Shown piece by piece: positions 33,283 through 42,780 of a stretch of DNA of 64,000 nt; the first letter of the stretch is position 1; the number at the start of each line of letters is the position of its first letter. This DNA comes from UBA1731 sp964440985 (GTDB lineage: Bacteria > Verrucomicrobiota > Kiritimatiellia > RFP12 > UBA1067), in NCBI GenBank assembly GCA_964440985.1, contig CAYTWE010000004.1, positions 3,805 to 67,804 on the forward strand, in the 5' to 3' direction. The notes beneath the pieces were generated by a model, which saw only the letters and a program-made list of their open reading frames with translations, had not been told where the DNA came from and did no database searches. A program made the translations under genes and the position numbers.

Positions 33283-36200
33283 TCACCTCTCCCATACCGC
33301 GACATCAAGCGGACCAAGTTCCGTCGACTGCGTTGTTCCAAACACGAACCGCCATTTGCCGTTCAATTCGATTCGCTTCCTCTCACGCGAGAGGTTGGCG
33401 AAAAACACGAGGTCGCGTCCATCCGCAGTACGCCCCGTGCGCCACATCACGCCGTACGGCGCCCGTGCGTCGTCCCTCGGCGGCGCGGCGAGCGCGGCGT
33501 AGTCCACCGGACGGTACGGCAGCGGCAGCGTCTGCCGACGCTCGCCGCGTTCGTCCTTCGCAAGCGCCGTCGGCGCGGAGAAGAGGAGCGTGCCGCCGTC
33601 GGCAACGAAGCGTTCGAGCGCAGCGTACACGCGGTCGGAGACGCGTCGTGCGTCGGGAAGCACGATCTTCTTGGCGCCCTTGAAATCTCCGCGCTCAAGG
33701 TCACGCTCCGTGATGAACCGCACCGCCCAGCCGGAGAATGACGCCTTGCCGTAGACGTCGTACAGCGACCGCACGTAGGCGTCGCGTTCGCCAAACGACG
33801 CGACGGAATGGAACAGCCGGAACGGCGGATCGGGCGTACGCCTGAACGCGGCGATCTCCTCCGGATGCGCCCGGCAGTCAAGCGCCGCACGAAGCGTCGC
33901 GTGGTATGTGTTCGCACGCGTGAACGCATACTCGCCGTACGTGTGACGTGTGTTCGCCCACTCCCAGATTGATGATGCGTTCAGCCCCATGAGAAACGCC
34001 AGCACGTTTGAGAGGTAGATTTCCTTCTCGGAATACTCCCTGTACACGCCGTCCACGATCACGTGCGTTTCGTTGTCGGCGATCGGCTTCTCCGGCGCAA
34101 CGGAACGCGCAAAGTCAAGCTCGAACCCGCCCTTCGGGAAGTCCATCGCCCATTCACTTCCGTCCAGCCCGAATCCGCCGTCGAAGCCGACGATGTCGAA
34201 GATCTCCCACAGCCGCTCAAAATCCGCCATGACGACAAGCGGATCCAGCCCGGCAATGTTGTAGTGCGTGGAGTAGTGGACGGTCGTGGGCAGGCCAAAG
34301 CGCCGCTTGAGCCAGTCCTGCTGCGGAATCTCGCGGGCGATGTTTCGCTCTAACTGCGCCTGCATCCGTGCGAACTTCCCGCCCTCGTCGCCCGCCGGCG
34401 GCTTGGAGTCCCACTGCTCCGGGAATGACACCTGAAACACGAACGCCGGCGACGGATTGGACGGCACGAGCGAGCCAAGCCAATAGCCGCGCCCGCCACG
34501 ATATGCGTTCTGCAGATCGGCGGACGCGACAGCCAGCGGGTCGTGCGCCGTCAGGTCATGCGAGGAGGCGTGCGCCGATCCCCAGGCGCAGTATACGCCG
34601 TTCGTCTCGCAGCGGCGCACGACGTCGGCGTAGTTCGTTCCGCCGATGTAGAAGCAGTTCACGAGGTTGAACCCGGTCTTCGCAATCCATTCGACGTCCG
34701 CATTCTCCCACCCGGCGACGTTCGTCCAGGTGTCAGGGCCAATCAGGAGAATCTCCCGACCGTCAACCTTGAACCCGCCCTCCGACGGCACGGGACGTAC
34801 GCCACGCGGATACTTGACCGTCCGAAGCGGCGCAACCTTTCCGTCCGCAATGGCCCTCTGACGCGCCGCGAGTCCCCGTTGCAGCCGTTCGAGGTCGATG
34901 GCATTCTTCAACACGCGCTCATCCATGTAGTGCCGATATCCGTCCGTAATGGCCTTGCGCACATGACCGACGGCGATGTGTCCCTCGGCATCCAGGTCGC
35001 GTCGCATGAATTCCACGAAATAGTCCGTCATCGCCTTGACCGCGATGGAATACTCGTCGTCCTCTGCGACGCGCAGTGCGGCATTGGCGGCGGCGATCGC
35101 GTCCACCCTGCGGCGCAACTCGTCCCGCGTGGGCAGTTTGGCGCGTTCCGGCTCAAATCCCGTCTCTACGCGCACAAGGTCGACGAACGGCCACAGTCTC
35201 GGGTCACGGCCGCCCAAAACACCATCGGCGACGCCCATCCAGTTCTCGACGGCATCGCCCCGATCCCGATCGACTACGCAGACGTTGAAGCGGATTCCGT
35301 CCTCACGCCGCATCCCGGCCTCGGCAAGTTCACGCCACTGGAATCTGACCTTAACCTCATCACCGGGATAGAAGCGCTCAAAGGTGCGCCCGCCAGCCGC
35401 ATCGGCAAACACGACATGGACGCCGTCATCCTTTGTCTTCACGTCATCAGTGACGCGCACATCAACGTCAATGCCCTGTTCGGTCGCCGTCACGTGCGCG
35501 ACGAACGAAAGATCGGAAGCGCCCGACCATGTCGGAGACGCGAGCGGACGATAGTCCTTCGTCTCGCTCCGACTGATTTCGCCGCCGGCAACGCCCCAAT
35601 CGCACGCACGCAGCGCACGGAGTGCATCGAGATCCCTCGCGCCGCCTACGCGGCCAAACGCGATCGACTGCGCAATGCGTTCGCCTGGGGCGACGCCCCT
35701 TCCCTGACGCGGCGCGGGAATGTCGGCCTGGGCGCAGAACGTGCCGGGCTTGCCGTCACCACGCGGACAGAACGTCCCGAACTCGCGCCCCATGTACCAC
35801 GTCTCGCCGCCAGTCGTGCGTCCAAGCACGTACCGCCCGGCCTTCACCTTGTAGCCGCCATCCTTCGACCGGAACTCCTTCGTCGTCGGGAACGGCGCAA
35901 ATTCCGTCCCGTCAATGGCGTAGTCCGTCACCTCAAGCCCCATCCCCATGTTCCACGATATGAAATGGAACGGCTCCAGCACGTTCAGGCGCGAGGCCGC
36001 CACCACGCCGGGTACGCCCGGCTTCATCACGTAGTCTGTGACGAGCCGCGCCTTGGACCACGGTGTCGGCTTCTTGCCGTGCAGGTAGTCGTGCAAGGAC
36101 AGCGAACGGTCTGCCCGCACGATGACGACTGGATTTGTGGCAAGCACCGAAAAGACGTCATCGCGCCCGTCGCACACGGCCGCCACCATGCCGTCCGCTC

Positions 36201-36330
36201 CGGCGACGCGGATGTTCTGCGAGAACCGCCGCGCCCATCCCTTTGCATCGTCAATCGGCGAACCGGCCATCGCCGGGAGCACCAGCACCGCAGCCAGCCC
36301 GGCAACGAACGCCCTCAACACCACATTCAT
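33283..36330 (-). CDS. Large secreted glycoside hydrolase, GH42-like
   Basis: The 1,015-residue protein has a signal peptide (AAVLVLPAMAGS). Residues ~20-400 look like beta domains, including a CBM9-like stretch (SETKDYRPL, DVDVRVTDDVKTKDDG). A helical linker follows, then a TIM barrel from ~520 (GPDTWTNVAGWENADVEWI, VFQVSFPEQWDS, FDIVGFDGGFGLDGSEW) and a glutamine-amidotransferase-like trimerisation domain near 850-940 (GAKKIVLPDARRVSD, GGTLLFSAP). This resembles the clan A beta-galactosidase group but the substrate is unknown. It is joined by ATGA overlap to the gene upstream. Confidence 0.7.
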   Translation of the reverse strand: MNVVLRAFVAGLAAVLVLPAMAGSPIDDAKGWARRFSQNIRVAGADGMVAAVCDGRDDVFSVLATNPVVIVRADRSLSLHDYLHGKKPTPWSKARLVTDYVMKPGVPGVVAASRLNVLEPFHFISWNMGMGLEVTDYAIDGTEFAPFPTTKEFRSKDGGYKVKAGRYVLGRTTGGETWYMGREFGTFCPRGDGKPGTFCAQADIPAPRQGRGVAPGERIAQSIAFGRVGGARDLDALRALRACDWGVAGGEISRSETKDYRPLASPTWSGASDLSFVAHVTATEQGIDVDVRVTDDVKTKDDGVHVVFADAAGGRTFERFYPGDEVKVRFQWRELAEAGMRREDGIRFNVCVVDRDRGDAVENWMGVADGVLGGRDPRLWPFVDLVRVETGFEPERAKLPTRDELRRRVDAIAAANAALRVAEDDEYSIAVKAMTDYFVEFMRRDLDAEGHIAVGHVRKAITDGYRHYMDERVLKNAIDLERLQRGLAARQRAIADGKVAPLRTVKYPRGVRPVPSEGGFKVDGREILLIGPDTWTNVAGWENADVEWIAKTGFNLVNCFYIGGTNYADVVRRCETNGVYCAWGSAHASSHDLTAHDPLAVASADLQNAYRGGRGYWLGSLVPSNPSPAFVFQVSFPEQWDSKPPAGDEGGKFARMQAQLERNIAREIPQQDWLKRRFGLPTTVHYSTHYNIAGLDPLVVMADFERLWEIFDIVGFDGGFGLDGSEWAMDFPKGGFELDFARSVAPEKPIADNETHVIVDGVYREYSEKEIYLSNVLAFLMGLNASSIWEWANTRHTYGEYAFTRANTYHATLRAALDCRAHPEEIAAFRRTPDPPFRLFHSVASFGERDAYVRSLYDVYGKASFSGWAVRFITERDLERGDFKGAKKIVLPDARRVSDRVYAALERFVADGGTLLFSAPTALAKDERGERRQTLPLPYRPVDYAALAAPPRDDARAPYGVMWRTGRTADGRDLVFFANLSRERKRIELNGKWRFVFGTTQSTELGPLDVAVWER

Positions 36331-39320
36331 CTTTCAACCTCCCTGATGGCGACGATGCACGGACGCGCCTTTGGATTCCACCGGAACGAGGCCGCCGTCA
36401 CCGTCTTGCCGGAGAGGACGTCATGGATTGACGCCTCGGCGGGCAGCCGCAGTTCCAGTTCGGTATCCGGCTGTGCGTTCAAGGCGCGTGTGCCTTTCAT
36501 GACATTCCCTGCGTCCACGGCCCTTCCCGTCAGCAGCAGGATTCGCCGCCCGTCCGCCGTGCGAAAGTCCCCGCACGTGATTCCCGTCGCCACGCCGCCG
36601 CCCGACATCATCGCGATTTCATAATCGGCCTTCACGCCGCAGTCCGCAAGGAAATCGCGCAGGCCATCGACGAACGATGCATCATTCACGTTAGGCAGCG
36701 ACGGGCAGCAACGGTCGAGCATTCCGGCGAACGATGCTGTCGGCACACCGCGTTCGTCATGCCGGCCGCAACGGTCGTCCCCGACGACAACGCCGCCGCG
36801 TGCGCGGAAGTCGCGGATTGCGTTGCGCGTCGTCTGCGACAGCGCCCAGCATTCCGGAAGGACAAGCACCTTGGCCGTTTCAAGCCGTTTCGCCAGCTGC
36901 GGCTCGCTCGTGTAGTCAAATCCGAGACGCAGCGTATGAAGCACCTTCTCCCACTGCTCCTGCGAACGGAACCAGTTGAGGTAGTGGCTTCCCTCCTTCT
37001 TTCCGCGAGCCTCCCAGTCGAACTGAAGCGGATCGTCACTTTCAAGCCAGGCAATGCCCATGCCGCCCTGCGCATAGAGGATGGTGACGGGCATGGGTGC
37101 ACGTTCGGCGGCGTTGATCAAGTCGCCCCATCCGCCGGAGACGAGCGGCGCAAGCGCGGCCTTCAACCGTCTGCCGTTCGCGCTCAACAGTCCGTCCTCC
37201 GATAGATAGCCCTCACCCGTCGCCACGGTGTGCTGGACGGAACCGTACAGCATGATTCCCGTCGCGCCGTTGTTGACGGCGCTCCAGACATCCATCTCGA
37301 TGTTGTCGTAGTTTCCGTACCCAAGCCACGTCAACACGGGCGCACCCTTCCGCTTGAACGAGCGCACATACGCGCTCGGCCCGTAGTCCTGCCCTGACGT
37401 CCGGTTCGGGACAATCTTCGACGGATCGATCCCAGCCATCGGCGTCATCCACGTCCAGTTCGGCTGCCCAGTGGAGATGCGCGGGTTCTCGCGTCCGAAC
37501 ACATCGACCGCGACCTTCGACACCTCCGCGAGGACATCGTCCATGAACAGCCTGAACTCAAGCCATGACGCATAGTTCCGGTCGCCCTTCCGGCGGCGGC
37601 CGCGCATCTCGTCCGTGAGCGACGGCACAACGTCATCGAACGTCGCAAACGCCGTTCCCCATGCACGGTTCAGCGCGGCGACATCGCCGTACTTCGTGCG
37701 CATCGCGTTCCTGAACCGTGCAAGGCACGGCGCCATGCGGCACGGCTCAGAATCCTTGGCATGATAGTTCATCCAGGGCGCCGAGAGCGTCATCTCGTCT
37801 CCGATGGCATACGCGAACGGCTCACGTCCACGGGCCAGACGCGCATAGGCGGCAAACCCCGCCTCGGCGGCGGGCTTCCACGTGGCGTCGGAGAGGCATC
37901 CATTGCGCCAATGCTTCTTGACGGGATCGTTCCCGTAGCACGTACGCCCATGGACGCCCTGCTCCTGAAGCGCCGCCTCCACAATCGGATTCTCGCGGTT
38001 GACGATTCCGCCCCATCCGTCCGTCCACGCGAAGCCATGCTTCGCCGCATCGTACGCGCCGGGCATCCAGCAGTTTATCGCGTTTATTCCGATGTCGCGC
38101 ATGACGGGATAGAACTGCCGCCGGTAGTGTATCGGCATCCACAGATAGCCGGCGACTACGAATTTCCTGCGATCTTCAAAGCACGGGCGGACGGACAGCG
38201 GCGCGTCCGGCGTGTGCGTCCACGGCACGACCTCAAGTTCCCTGTCGAGAATGAGATCGGCGTACAGCAGCGACCACATCTCATTGTACGGATAGCCGGC
38301 CTGTCGCTCATCGAAGTCGCTGAGTTCACGCGTCAGGTACACCTCATCCACCTCCGGCCAGATGGCGCTGCGGAAGAAGACGCGGCCGCGCAGAAGCAGC
38401 TCCACGACCATGCCGTCTCCGAACCGCCCCTCCGTGAGACTCGCGATTCCGTACCGGCCGCATCCCTTCGGGGAGATGCGCGAATAGTCTACGCCTTGCG
38501 GGAGCTCTCTTGGACGACCGAAGCGCCGGCCATATTCGGACGAGACGAAGACCGCCCGTCCGCCGCGCCGGACGTACGAGACGACGGCCTTCTCCTTCTT
38601 CTCGAACGCATCGGCGTTCGTTCCGGCAAAGAGCAGGACGTATTCGCCGTTCGAGAACCGTCTCTGCACCGTCTCCGGATCGGCAGTCGCGCCGTCATTG
38701 ACGACGTCAACCTTCAGCCCGAATTGCCGTTCGAGGTCTTCTGCAACCCAGTCGAGACACGATCCGGACGCGAACAGCAGAACGCGCTGCGAAACCTTTT
38801 CCTTTGCGAAAACATGCAGCTTGCGCTCCGGGAAGCGTCCGCTCGCAGACGGCTTCCGCTCACGGCGCTTCAGACCCAGATTCAGTTCGACGTCATCCAT
38901 CACCCGCAGCGACAGGTTGTTCAACGTGACGTTCACCGGCTTTGATACGAAGATGCGGAACTCGCCATCCTCGATTTTCCAGTCCAGATCAACACGATCG
39001 CCGACAAACGCTCTGTCACACCGGAAGTCTATCCGCGCTCCAGACCCCGGTGACGACTTGAGTTTCTGTGACAGCAGCACGCCGGGCGTATCGCGCCGGA
39101 CGGCGACAAGGAAGTCCTCGCTGAGATAGTCGCGCTCCCGATACTCAAACGCCACGTCGCCGGGGATGCGCCAGTCAGCCGGCGTCTTTCCGTCAAACGA
39201 CTTTGCGTCAAGCGAACCGTTCGCAAGAAGTTCAGCGTCTGCGGCTTGTGCCGCGACTGCCGCCGCAAGGCATACGACCGCAACGCATAGGCGCCGTGCG
39301 CAGGATTTCGTCGCCGTCAT
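36327..39320 (-). CDS. Large secreted glycoside hydrolase, GH42-like (paralogue)
   Basis: The 997-residue protein has a signal peptide (CLAAAVAAQAADA), N-terminal beta domains, a TIM barrel with YLWMPIHYRRQFYPVMRDIG, a candidate acid/base in YAIGDEMTLSAPW, and a barrel end TWLGYGNYDNIEMDVW. A Rossmann-like domain with VLVLPECWALSQ and GGVVVGDD follows and resembles the GH42 trimerisation domain. It is similar in architecture to the next gene, so an ancient duplication is likely. Its ATG overlaps the SUMF1 gene stop, and its stop overlaps the next start. Confidence 0.72.
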   Translation of the reverse strand: MTATKSCARRLCVAVVCLAAAVAAQAADAELLANGSLDAKSFDGKTPADWRIPGDVAFEYRERDYLSEDFLVAVRRDTPGVLLSQKLKSSPGSGARIDFRCDRAFVGDRVDLDWKIEDGEFRIFVSKPVNVTLNNLSLRVMDDVELNLGLKRRERKPSASGRFPERKLHVFAKEKVSQRVLLFASGSCLDWVAEDLERQFGLKVDVVNDGATADPETVQRRFSNGEYVLLFAGTNADAFEKKEKAVVSYVRRGGRAVFVSSEYGRRFGRPRELPQGVDYSRISPKGCGRYGIASLTEGRFGDGMVVELLLRGRVFFRSAIWPEVDEVYLTRELSDFDERQAGYPYNEMWSLLYADLILDRELEVVPWTHTPDAPLSVRPCFEDRRKFVVAGYLWMPIHYRRQFYPVMRDIGINAINCWMPGAYDAAKHGFAWTDGWGGIVNRENPIVEAALQEQGVHGRTCYGNDPVKKHWRNGCLSDATWKPAAEAGFAAYARLARGREPFAYAIGDEMTLSAPWMNYHAKDSEPCRMAPCLARFRNAMRTKYGDVAALNRAWGTAFATFDDVVPSLTDEMRGRRRKGDRNYASWLEFRLFMDDVLAEVSKVAVDVFGRENPRISTGQPNWTWMTPMAGIDPSKIVPNRTSGQDYGPSAYVRSFKRKGAPVLTWLGYGNYDNIEMDVWSAVNNGATGIMLYGSVQHTVATGEGYLSEDGLLSANGRRLKAALAPLVSGGWGDLINAAERAPMPVTILYAQGGMGIAWLESDDPLQFDWEARGKKEGSHYLNWFRSQEQWEKVLHTLRLGFDYTSEPQLAKRLETAKVLVLPECWALSQTTRNAIRDFRARGGVVVGDDRCGRHDERGVPTASFAGMLDRCCPSLPNVNDASFVDGLRDFLADCGVKADYEIAMMSGGGVATGITCGDFRTADGRRILLLTGRAVDAGNVMKGTRALNAQPDTELELRLPAEASIHDVLSGKTVTAASFRWNPKARPCIVAIREVER

Positions 39321-40714
39321 CTCTGCGATGCCTTTCGCTCAAGCACGATGGCAGGACGGAAGGAGTTGTACCCGCCTCTACCCTGCTTCAGGTAGAACGC
39401 CGCCCGTGCGGCGGAGCGGCAGCGATCCGCGCTCGAAAGCCAATCCCCTCCGCGAACCACCGCATGGAATCCGTTTCCGTCAGTCGCAACGACATTCAGG
39501 GGTTCGACTACAGGTTTGTCGCCGAGGTCGTTCCTGCACGTCGTCCAGTCCACAACATCGCGGCAGATCTCACCAGCATTTCCGTGCATGTCGTAGAATC
39601 CCCAGGCGTTCGGCAGATACCTGCCACCGACACCAGGCTGATTGCCCTGATCCCAAACGCCGTTGCGGCTGCAGTAGTTGCCGAGAAGATCCATGACCGT
39701 ATTGGCATAGAAGCCGTCCTTGTAGGCCGTCTTGCCGTTATCGGTGTAGACGCCGTAGTAGTCGCCCTCACCCGCACCTGCGTTCCACGAACCGTCCGTT
39801 CCGGCGCGGCAGGCGTACTCCCACTGCGCCTCGGTCGGCAGGTCAAGCGTGTAGCCGGGCGGAAGGCAGTTCGCCGCCGACGAACGGAAACGCCCAAAGA
39901 ACGATTCCGGATCTACATCCGTGCAGGTGTTGTTCCAGTAGTCCGTCGTGTATCCGCGAAGCGAATACAGGAAGAACTCGTTGGAATCGGAACTCAAGAA
40001 CGTCGGACGCCAGGCTTGCTTGGCATAGTAGTCATCGTCGACCTGCGTCATGACATTCGTCTCCCACACCTTGAACGACTGCGCGTACGTCAATTCAAAG
40101 AGCGCAAGGTAGAAGTCGTTGGTGAACGTAACAAGATGCCGCGCCTCCGGCAAGGCCGCGATATTGTTGGTATATGCCACCACGCGCTTTGACTCCGCCT
40201 CAGGTGACCCCATGAAATACGAACCGGCCCGGCAGCGACGGAACGCTATCTTCGTTGTCTTGTACACGTCCGTGTTGAACCCGCCCTCCGGCGGCGCATC
40301 CATCTGCTCGGCGGTGTATGTTCCGCCGACCCCGGCCGAAAGATCCATGACAAGATAGCGTCTGCCGACCGGCTGCGCGAGCGAAAGGCTGAACGTCAGC
40401 CCAATGCGCGGTACAGCGGATGTGACTCCGGCGGCGACTGGATTCCATACGAGACGATGCGTCCCGGCCTTCACGTATTCCAGATCACCGCTCTGGGCGG
40501 CGTAAGCACCGGTGACGTCATTCCCTTCCGGGTCTGTAACCTTGAGAACGACATCCCATCCGACATCGCCGTTCGAGTCGCCGTCTATTCTGTACTCGAT
40601 GACTGTCTTTGCGTTCCATGGCCACATCTGCGAAATCTTCACGGGAGTGACCGTGGCGCCGTACGAGGCAAGGCCCGCCACGGCATAAACAAGAACGATT
40701 GCCGCTTTTTTCAT
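39317..40714 (-). CDS. Secreted SUMF1-domain protein, copy 1
   Basis: The 465-residue protein has a signal peptide (MKKAAIVLVYAVAGLAS), a ~110-residue N-terminal beta domain (ISQMWPWNAKTVIEYRID, VTDPEGNDVTGAYAAQ) and a formylglycine-generating-enzyme-like domain (FRRCRAGSYFMGSP, LPTEAQWEYACRAGTD, GFYDMHGNAGEICRD, VVRGGDWLSSADRCRSAAR). The C-terminal motif keeps one cysteine where active FGE has two, so sulfatase activation is unlikely and a binding or structural role is more plausible. The ATG overlaps the stop of copy 2 by one base, after a GGGAGGTG site. Confidence 0.82.
   Translation of the reverse strand: MKKAAIVLVYAVAGLASYGATVTPVKISQMWPWNAKTVIEYRIDGDSNGDVGWDVVLKVTDPEGNDVTGAYAAQSGDLEYVKAGTHRLVWNPVAAGVTSAVPRIGLTFSLSLAQPVGRRYLVMDLSAGVGGTYTAEQMDAPPEGGFNTDVYKTTKIAFRRCRAGSYFMGSPEAESKRVVAYTNNIAALPEARHLVTFTNDFYLALFELTYAQSFKVWETNVMTQVDDDYYAKQAWRPTFLSSDSNEFFLYSLRGYTTDYWNNTCTDVDPESFFGRFRSSAANCLPPGYTLDLPTEAQWEYACRAGTDGSWNAGAGEGDYYGVYTDNGKTAYKDGFYANTVMDLLGNYCSRNGVWDQGNQPGVGGRYLPNAWGFYDMHGNAGEICRDVVDWTTCRNDLGDKPVVEPLNVVATDGNGFHAVVRGGDWLSSADRCRSAARAAFYLKQGRGGYNSFRPAIVLERKASQR
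39794..39889. repeat. 96-bp block identical in both SUMF1 genes (copy 1)
   Basis: This segment is identical by eye to 41176-41271. It encodes the LPTEAQWEYACRAGTD region. Flanking sequence diverges sharply on both sides, which points to recent gene conversion. Confidence 0.85.
40271..40342. repeat. 72-bp block identical in both SUMF1 genes (copy 1)
   Basis: This segment is identical by eye to 41629-41700. It encodes the linker LSAGVGGTYTAEQMDAPPEG between the N-terminal beta domain and the SUMF1 domain. Confidence 0.85.
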
Positions 40715-42078
40715 CACTTCACCTCCCACACTATTGCCGGACGCACAGTATACTGCGCCGCCGTCGGCAGCCAGCCTTTCCGTCGCGATGCGCTGCGGCA
40801 GTTCTCCGCGCCGGTCAGCCATCCGCCGCCACGCGCAATGGCACCCATCCTGTTAGAATCGAACCAGACGTAGAGCGGCTCCACGGCCTCAGCGCTGCCA
40901 AGGTCGGCATTGCCGTTGGACTCCACGGCCGCATCGCGGCAAAACTCCTCGCAGTTGCCGTACATGTCATAGAAACCCCACGGATTCGGCGCGTACCGGC
41001 CAACGGTCGATGGCTGCACCGCCTGTCGCCACACGCCGCCGTTTGCGCAATACTGTCCAAGCGAATCAAGTGCCGCAAGATGGTAGAACGGCAATTCACG
41101 GGAATTGTAGCTTCCGAAGTCAGTGACACGCACATAATCGTTGGAGGTGGGTGAGACACCGCTGGAATAGGCAGTGTCCGTTCCGGCGCGGCAGGCGTAC
41201 TCCCACTGCGCCTCGGTCGGCAGGTCAAGCGTGTAGCCGGGCGGAAGGCAGTTCGCCGCCGACGAACGGAAGCGGCCGAAGAACGAATTTGGCTCAACCT
41301 GCGAATCCGTCCTGTTCCACCATGTGTAGTCCGAACCACGGAAGCTGAGCGGCGTTTCGACCCCGTAGAACACCTTCGTGCTGTCCGCCGAACACGTCTT
41401 GTTCGTCTCCCAGATTCGCGCCGACTGCCCCTCGGTCAGTTCGAAGATCGCAAGCCAGAAATCATTGGTGAACGTGACGAGATGGCGCGTCTCGGCAAAT
41501 AGCAGGGTGTTGTCGTTGCGGGTTTCATATGGCTGTGAAACGCGCATTGCCTCGGTCTCCGGCGATCCCATGAAATACGAACCCGCCTTGCAGCGACGGA
41601 ACGCCATCTTGCGGGTCTTGTACTCGTTCGTGTTGAACCCGCCCTCCGGCGGCGCATCCATCTGCTCGGCGGTGTATGTTCCGCCGACCCCGGCCGAAAG
41701 GTCGATTACAAGATACTTCGGCCCGGACGGCTGGCCGAGCGTCACCTCGAATTTGAGCAGTGTTTCGCGGGCGATCTCGCATCCGGCGACCTTCGGATTC
41801 CACCAGATGTCATGTTCGCCGGCGGACACGAACTCGATGTCGCCAGTCTGTGCCGCAAGCGTACCGGTGACGTCGTTGCCGAGCGGGTCTGTGACCCGAA
41901 GCGAAACATCGTACACCTCGCCCGCCGCCGCGTCGAGCACATAGTTGACGCGCACCCGTCCGTCCCACGGCCATTGCTGTCTCACAATCTGCGAAACCAC
42001 CTGCGCCCCGTTCGCCACGCACGCAAACGCGGCAAACACCGCAAAAAGACCAGGAGTTGCCGACATGTTCATTTTCAT
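40714..42078 (-). CDS. Secreted SUMF1-domain protein, copy 2
   Basis: The 454-residue protein has the same order as copy 1: a signal peptide (LFAVFAAFACVANGA), an N-terminal domain (VRQQWPWDGRVRVNYVLD, VTDPLGNDVTGTLAAQ) and a SUMF1 domain ending ARGGGWLTGAENCRSASR, again with a single cysteine at the FGE active-site region. The two copies differ over most of their length but share two blocks of exact nucleotide identity. The ATG at 42078 follows GAGGTG; an in-frame GTG at 42084 is possible. It lies 10 nt after the small secreted protein gene. Confidence 0.82.
   Translation of the reverse strand: MKMNMSATPGLFAVFAAFACVANGAQVVSQIVRQQWPWDGRVRVNYVLDAAAGEVYDVSLRVTDPLGNDVTGTLAAQTGDIEFVSAGEHDIWWNPKVAGCEIARETLLKFEVTLGQPSGPKYLVIDLSAGVGGTYTAEQMDAPPEGGFNTNEYKTRKMAFRRCKAGSYFMGSPETEAMRVSQPYETRNDNTLLFAETRHLVTFTNDFWLAIFELTEGQSARIWETNKTCSADSTKVFYGVETPLSFRGSDYTWWNRTDSQVEPNSFFGRFRSSAANCLPPGYTLDLPTEAQWEYACRAGTDTAYSSGVSPTSNDYVRVTDFGSYNSRELPFYHLAALDSLGQYCANGGVWRQAVQPSTVGRYAPNPWGFYDMYGNCEEFCRDAAVESNGNADLGSAEAVEPLYVWFDSNRMGAIARGGGWLTGAENCRSASRRKGWLPTAAQYTVRPAIVWEVK
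41176..41271. repeat. 96-bp block identical in both SUMF1 genes (copy 2)
   Basis: This is the partner of 39794-39889, in the same orientation. The first mismatch on each side is followed by many more, so the boundaries are sharp. Confidence 0.85.
41629..41700. repeat. 72-bp block identical in both SUMF1 genes (copy 2)
   Basis: This is the partner of 40271-40342, in the same orientation and at the same place in the gene. Confidence 0.85.
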
Positions 42079-42088
42079 TGCCACACCT

Positions 42089-42733
42089 CTATTTGACCGT
42101 GATCATAAACGCCCGACGTACGCCAACGGACATGGAAAAAGGCTTGCCGTCCACGACGGCGGTGAGCAGATCGCCTTCGCCGGAGAGTGCCAGCGTCTGC
42201 CAGCCGGGTGCGTCCATCGTCGGAGGAAGCTCTTCGCCTCCGAATGTCACGTTTGATACGCTTTCAGGCAGCAGAACGACCGGATGCCTGACTGATGCCC
42301 GTGACCAATGCCCGCGTCGTGCCTCGTCCTTGACGCAGACCGAATCGCCGACCCCTGTTCCCACGACAAGCCCCAGCGATGCGGATACCGCCGATACCTC
42401 AGTTCCTTCTGCATCCTGATATGACACAGAGATGGTGATTATGCGTTCGCCTGTGGCATCGGACGGAAGCGAGAACGGAACAGAAACTGAATCCGCCGTC
42501 ACGTCGGAACTGGTCGCAACAGTTCTCCCGTCAACGCTGACGACGGCGCTGACGGCGCCAGTCGGCCAATCAAGCGCAACATCAGACGATGCGGCGGTCA
42601 CAGTCTTCCACGACAGCGACTCCGCCGGATTGACGCAGATCAGCGCGTTGGTTGAGGTGGCCCCGGATGCTCCAGCCACGGCGCACAGGGCAACTGCCAC
42701 AGACGCACATAAAGTTCCTGCAATGTTATTCAT
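42089..42733 (-). CDS. Small secreted protein of unknown function, first gene of the SUMF1-GH operon
   Basis: The 214-residue protein has a signal peptide (TLCASVAVALCAVAGASG) and is rich in Ser, Thr and Val with predicted beta strands (DVALDWPTGAVSAVVSVDG, ERIITISVSYQD). It contains only two cysteines beyond the signal peptide and has no recognisable domain. TTGGAGAAG precedes the ATG at 42733. It stands directly before the two SUMF1 genes and two GH42-like genes, all with 10-nt gaps or overlaps, so it probably contributes to the same surface glycan system. Its promoter carries an A10 tract. Confidence 0.7.
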   Translation of the reverse strand: MNNIAGTLCASVAVALCAVAGASGATSTNALICVNPAESLSWKTVTAASSDVALDWPTGAVSAVVSVDGRTVATSSDVTADSVSVPFSLPSDATGERIITISVSYQDAEGTEVSAVSASLGLVVGTGVGDSVCVKDEARRGHWSRASVRHPVVLLPESVSNVTFGGEELPPTMDAPGWQTLALSGEGDLLTAVVDGKPFSMSVGVRRAFMITVK

Positions 42734-42780
42734 AGCGCTTCTCCAATGGAACAAAGTATGCCTTTAAATAAATTGCAGCG

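Noticed and set aside
34543..36624. 693-codon open frame on the plus strand
   Set aside because: It is antisense to the GH42-like gene, which has a signal peptide, domains and ATGA coupling to its neighbours; the plus-strand translation shows none.
39317..42078. SUMF1 genes considered as true formylglycine-generating enzymes
   Set aside because: The catalytic cysteine pair is not preserved and no sulfatase gene is nearby.
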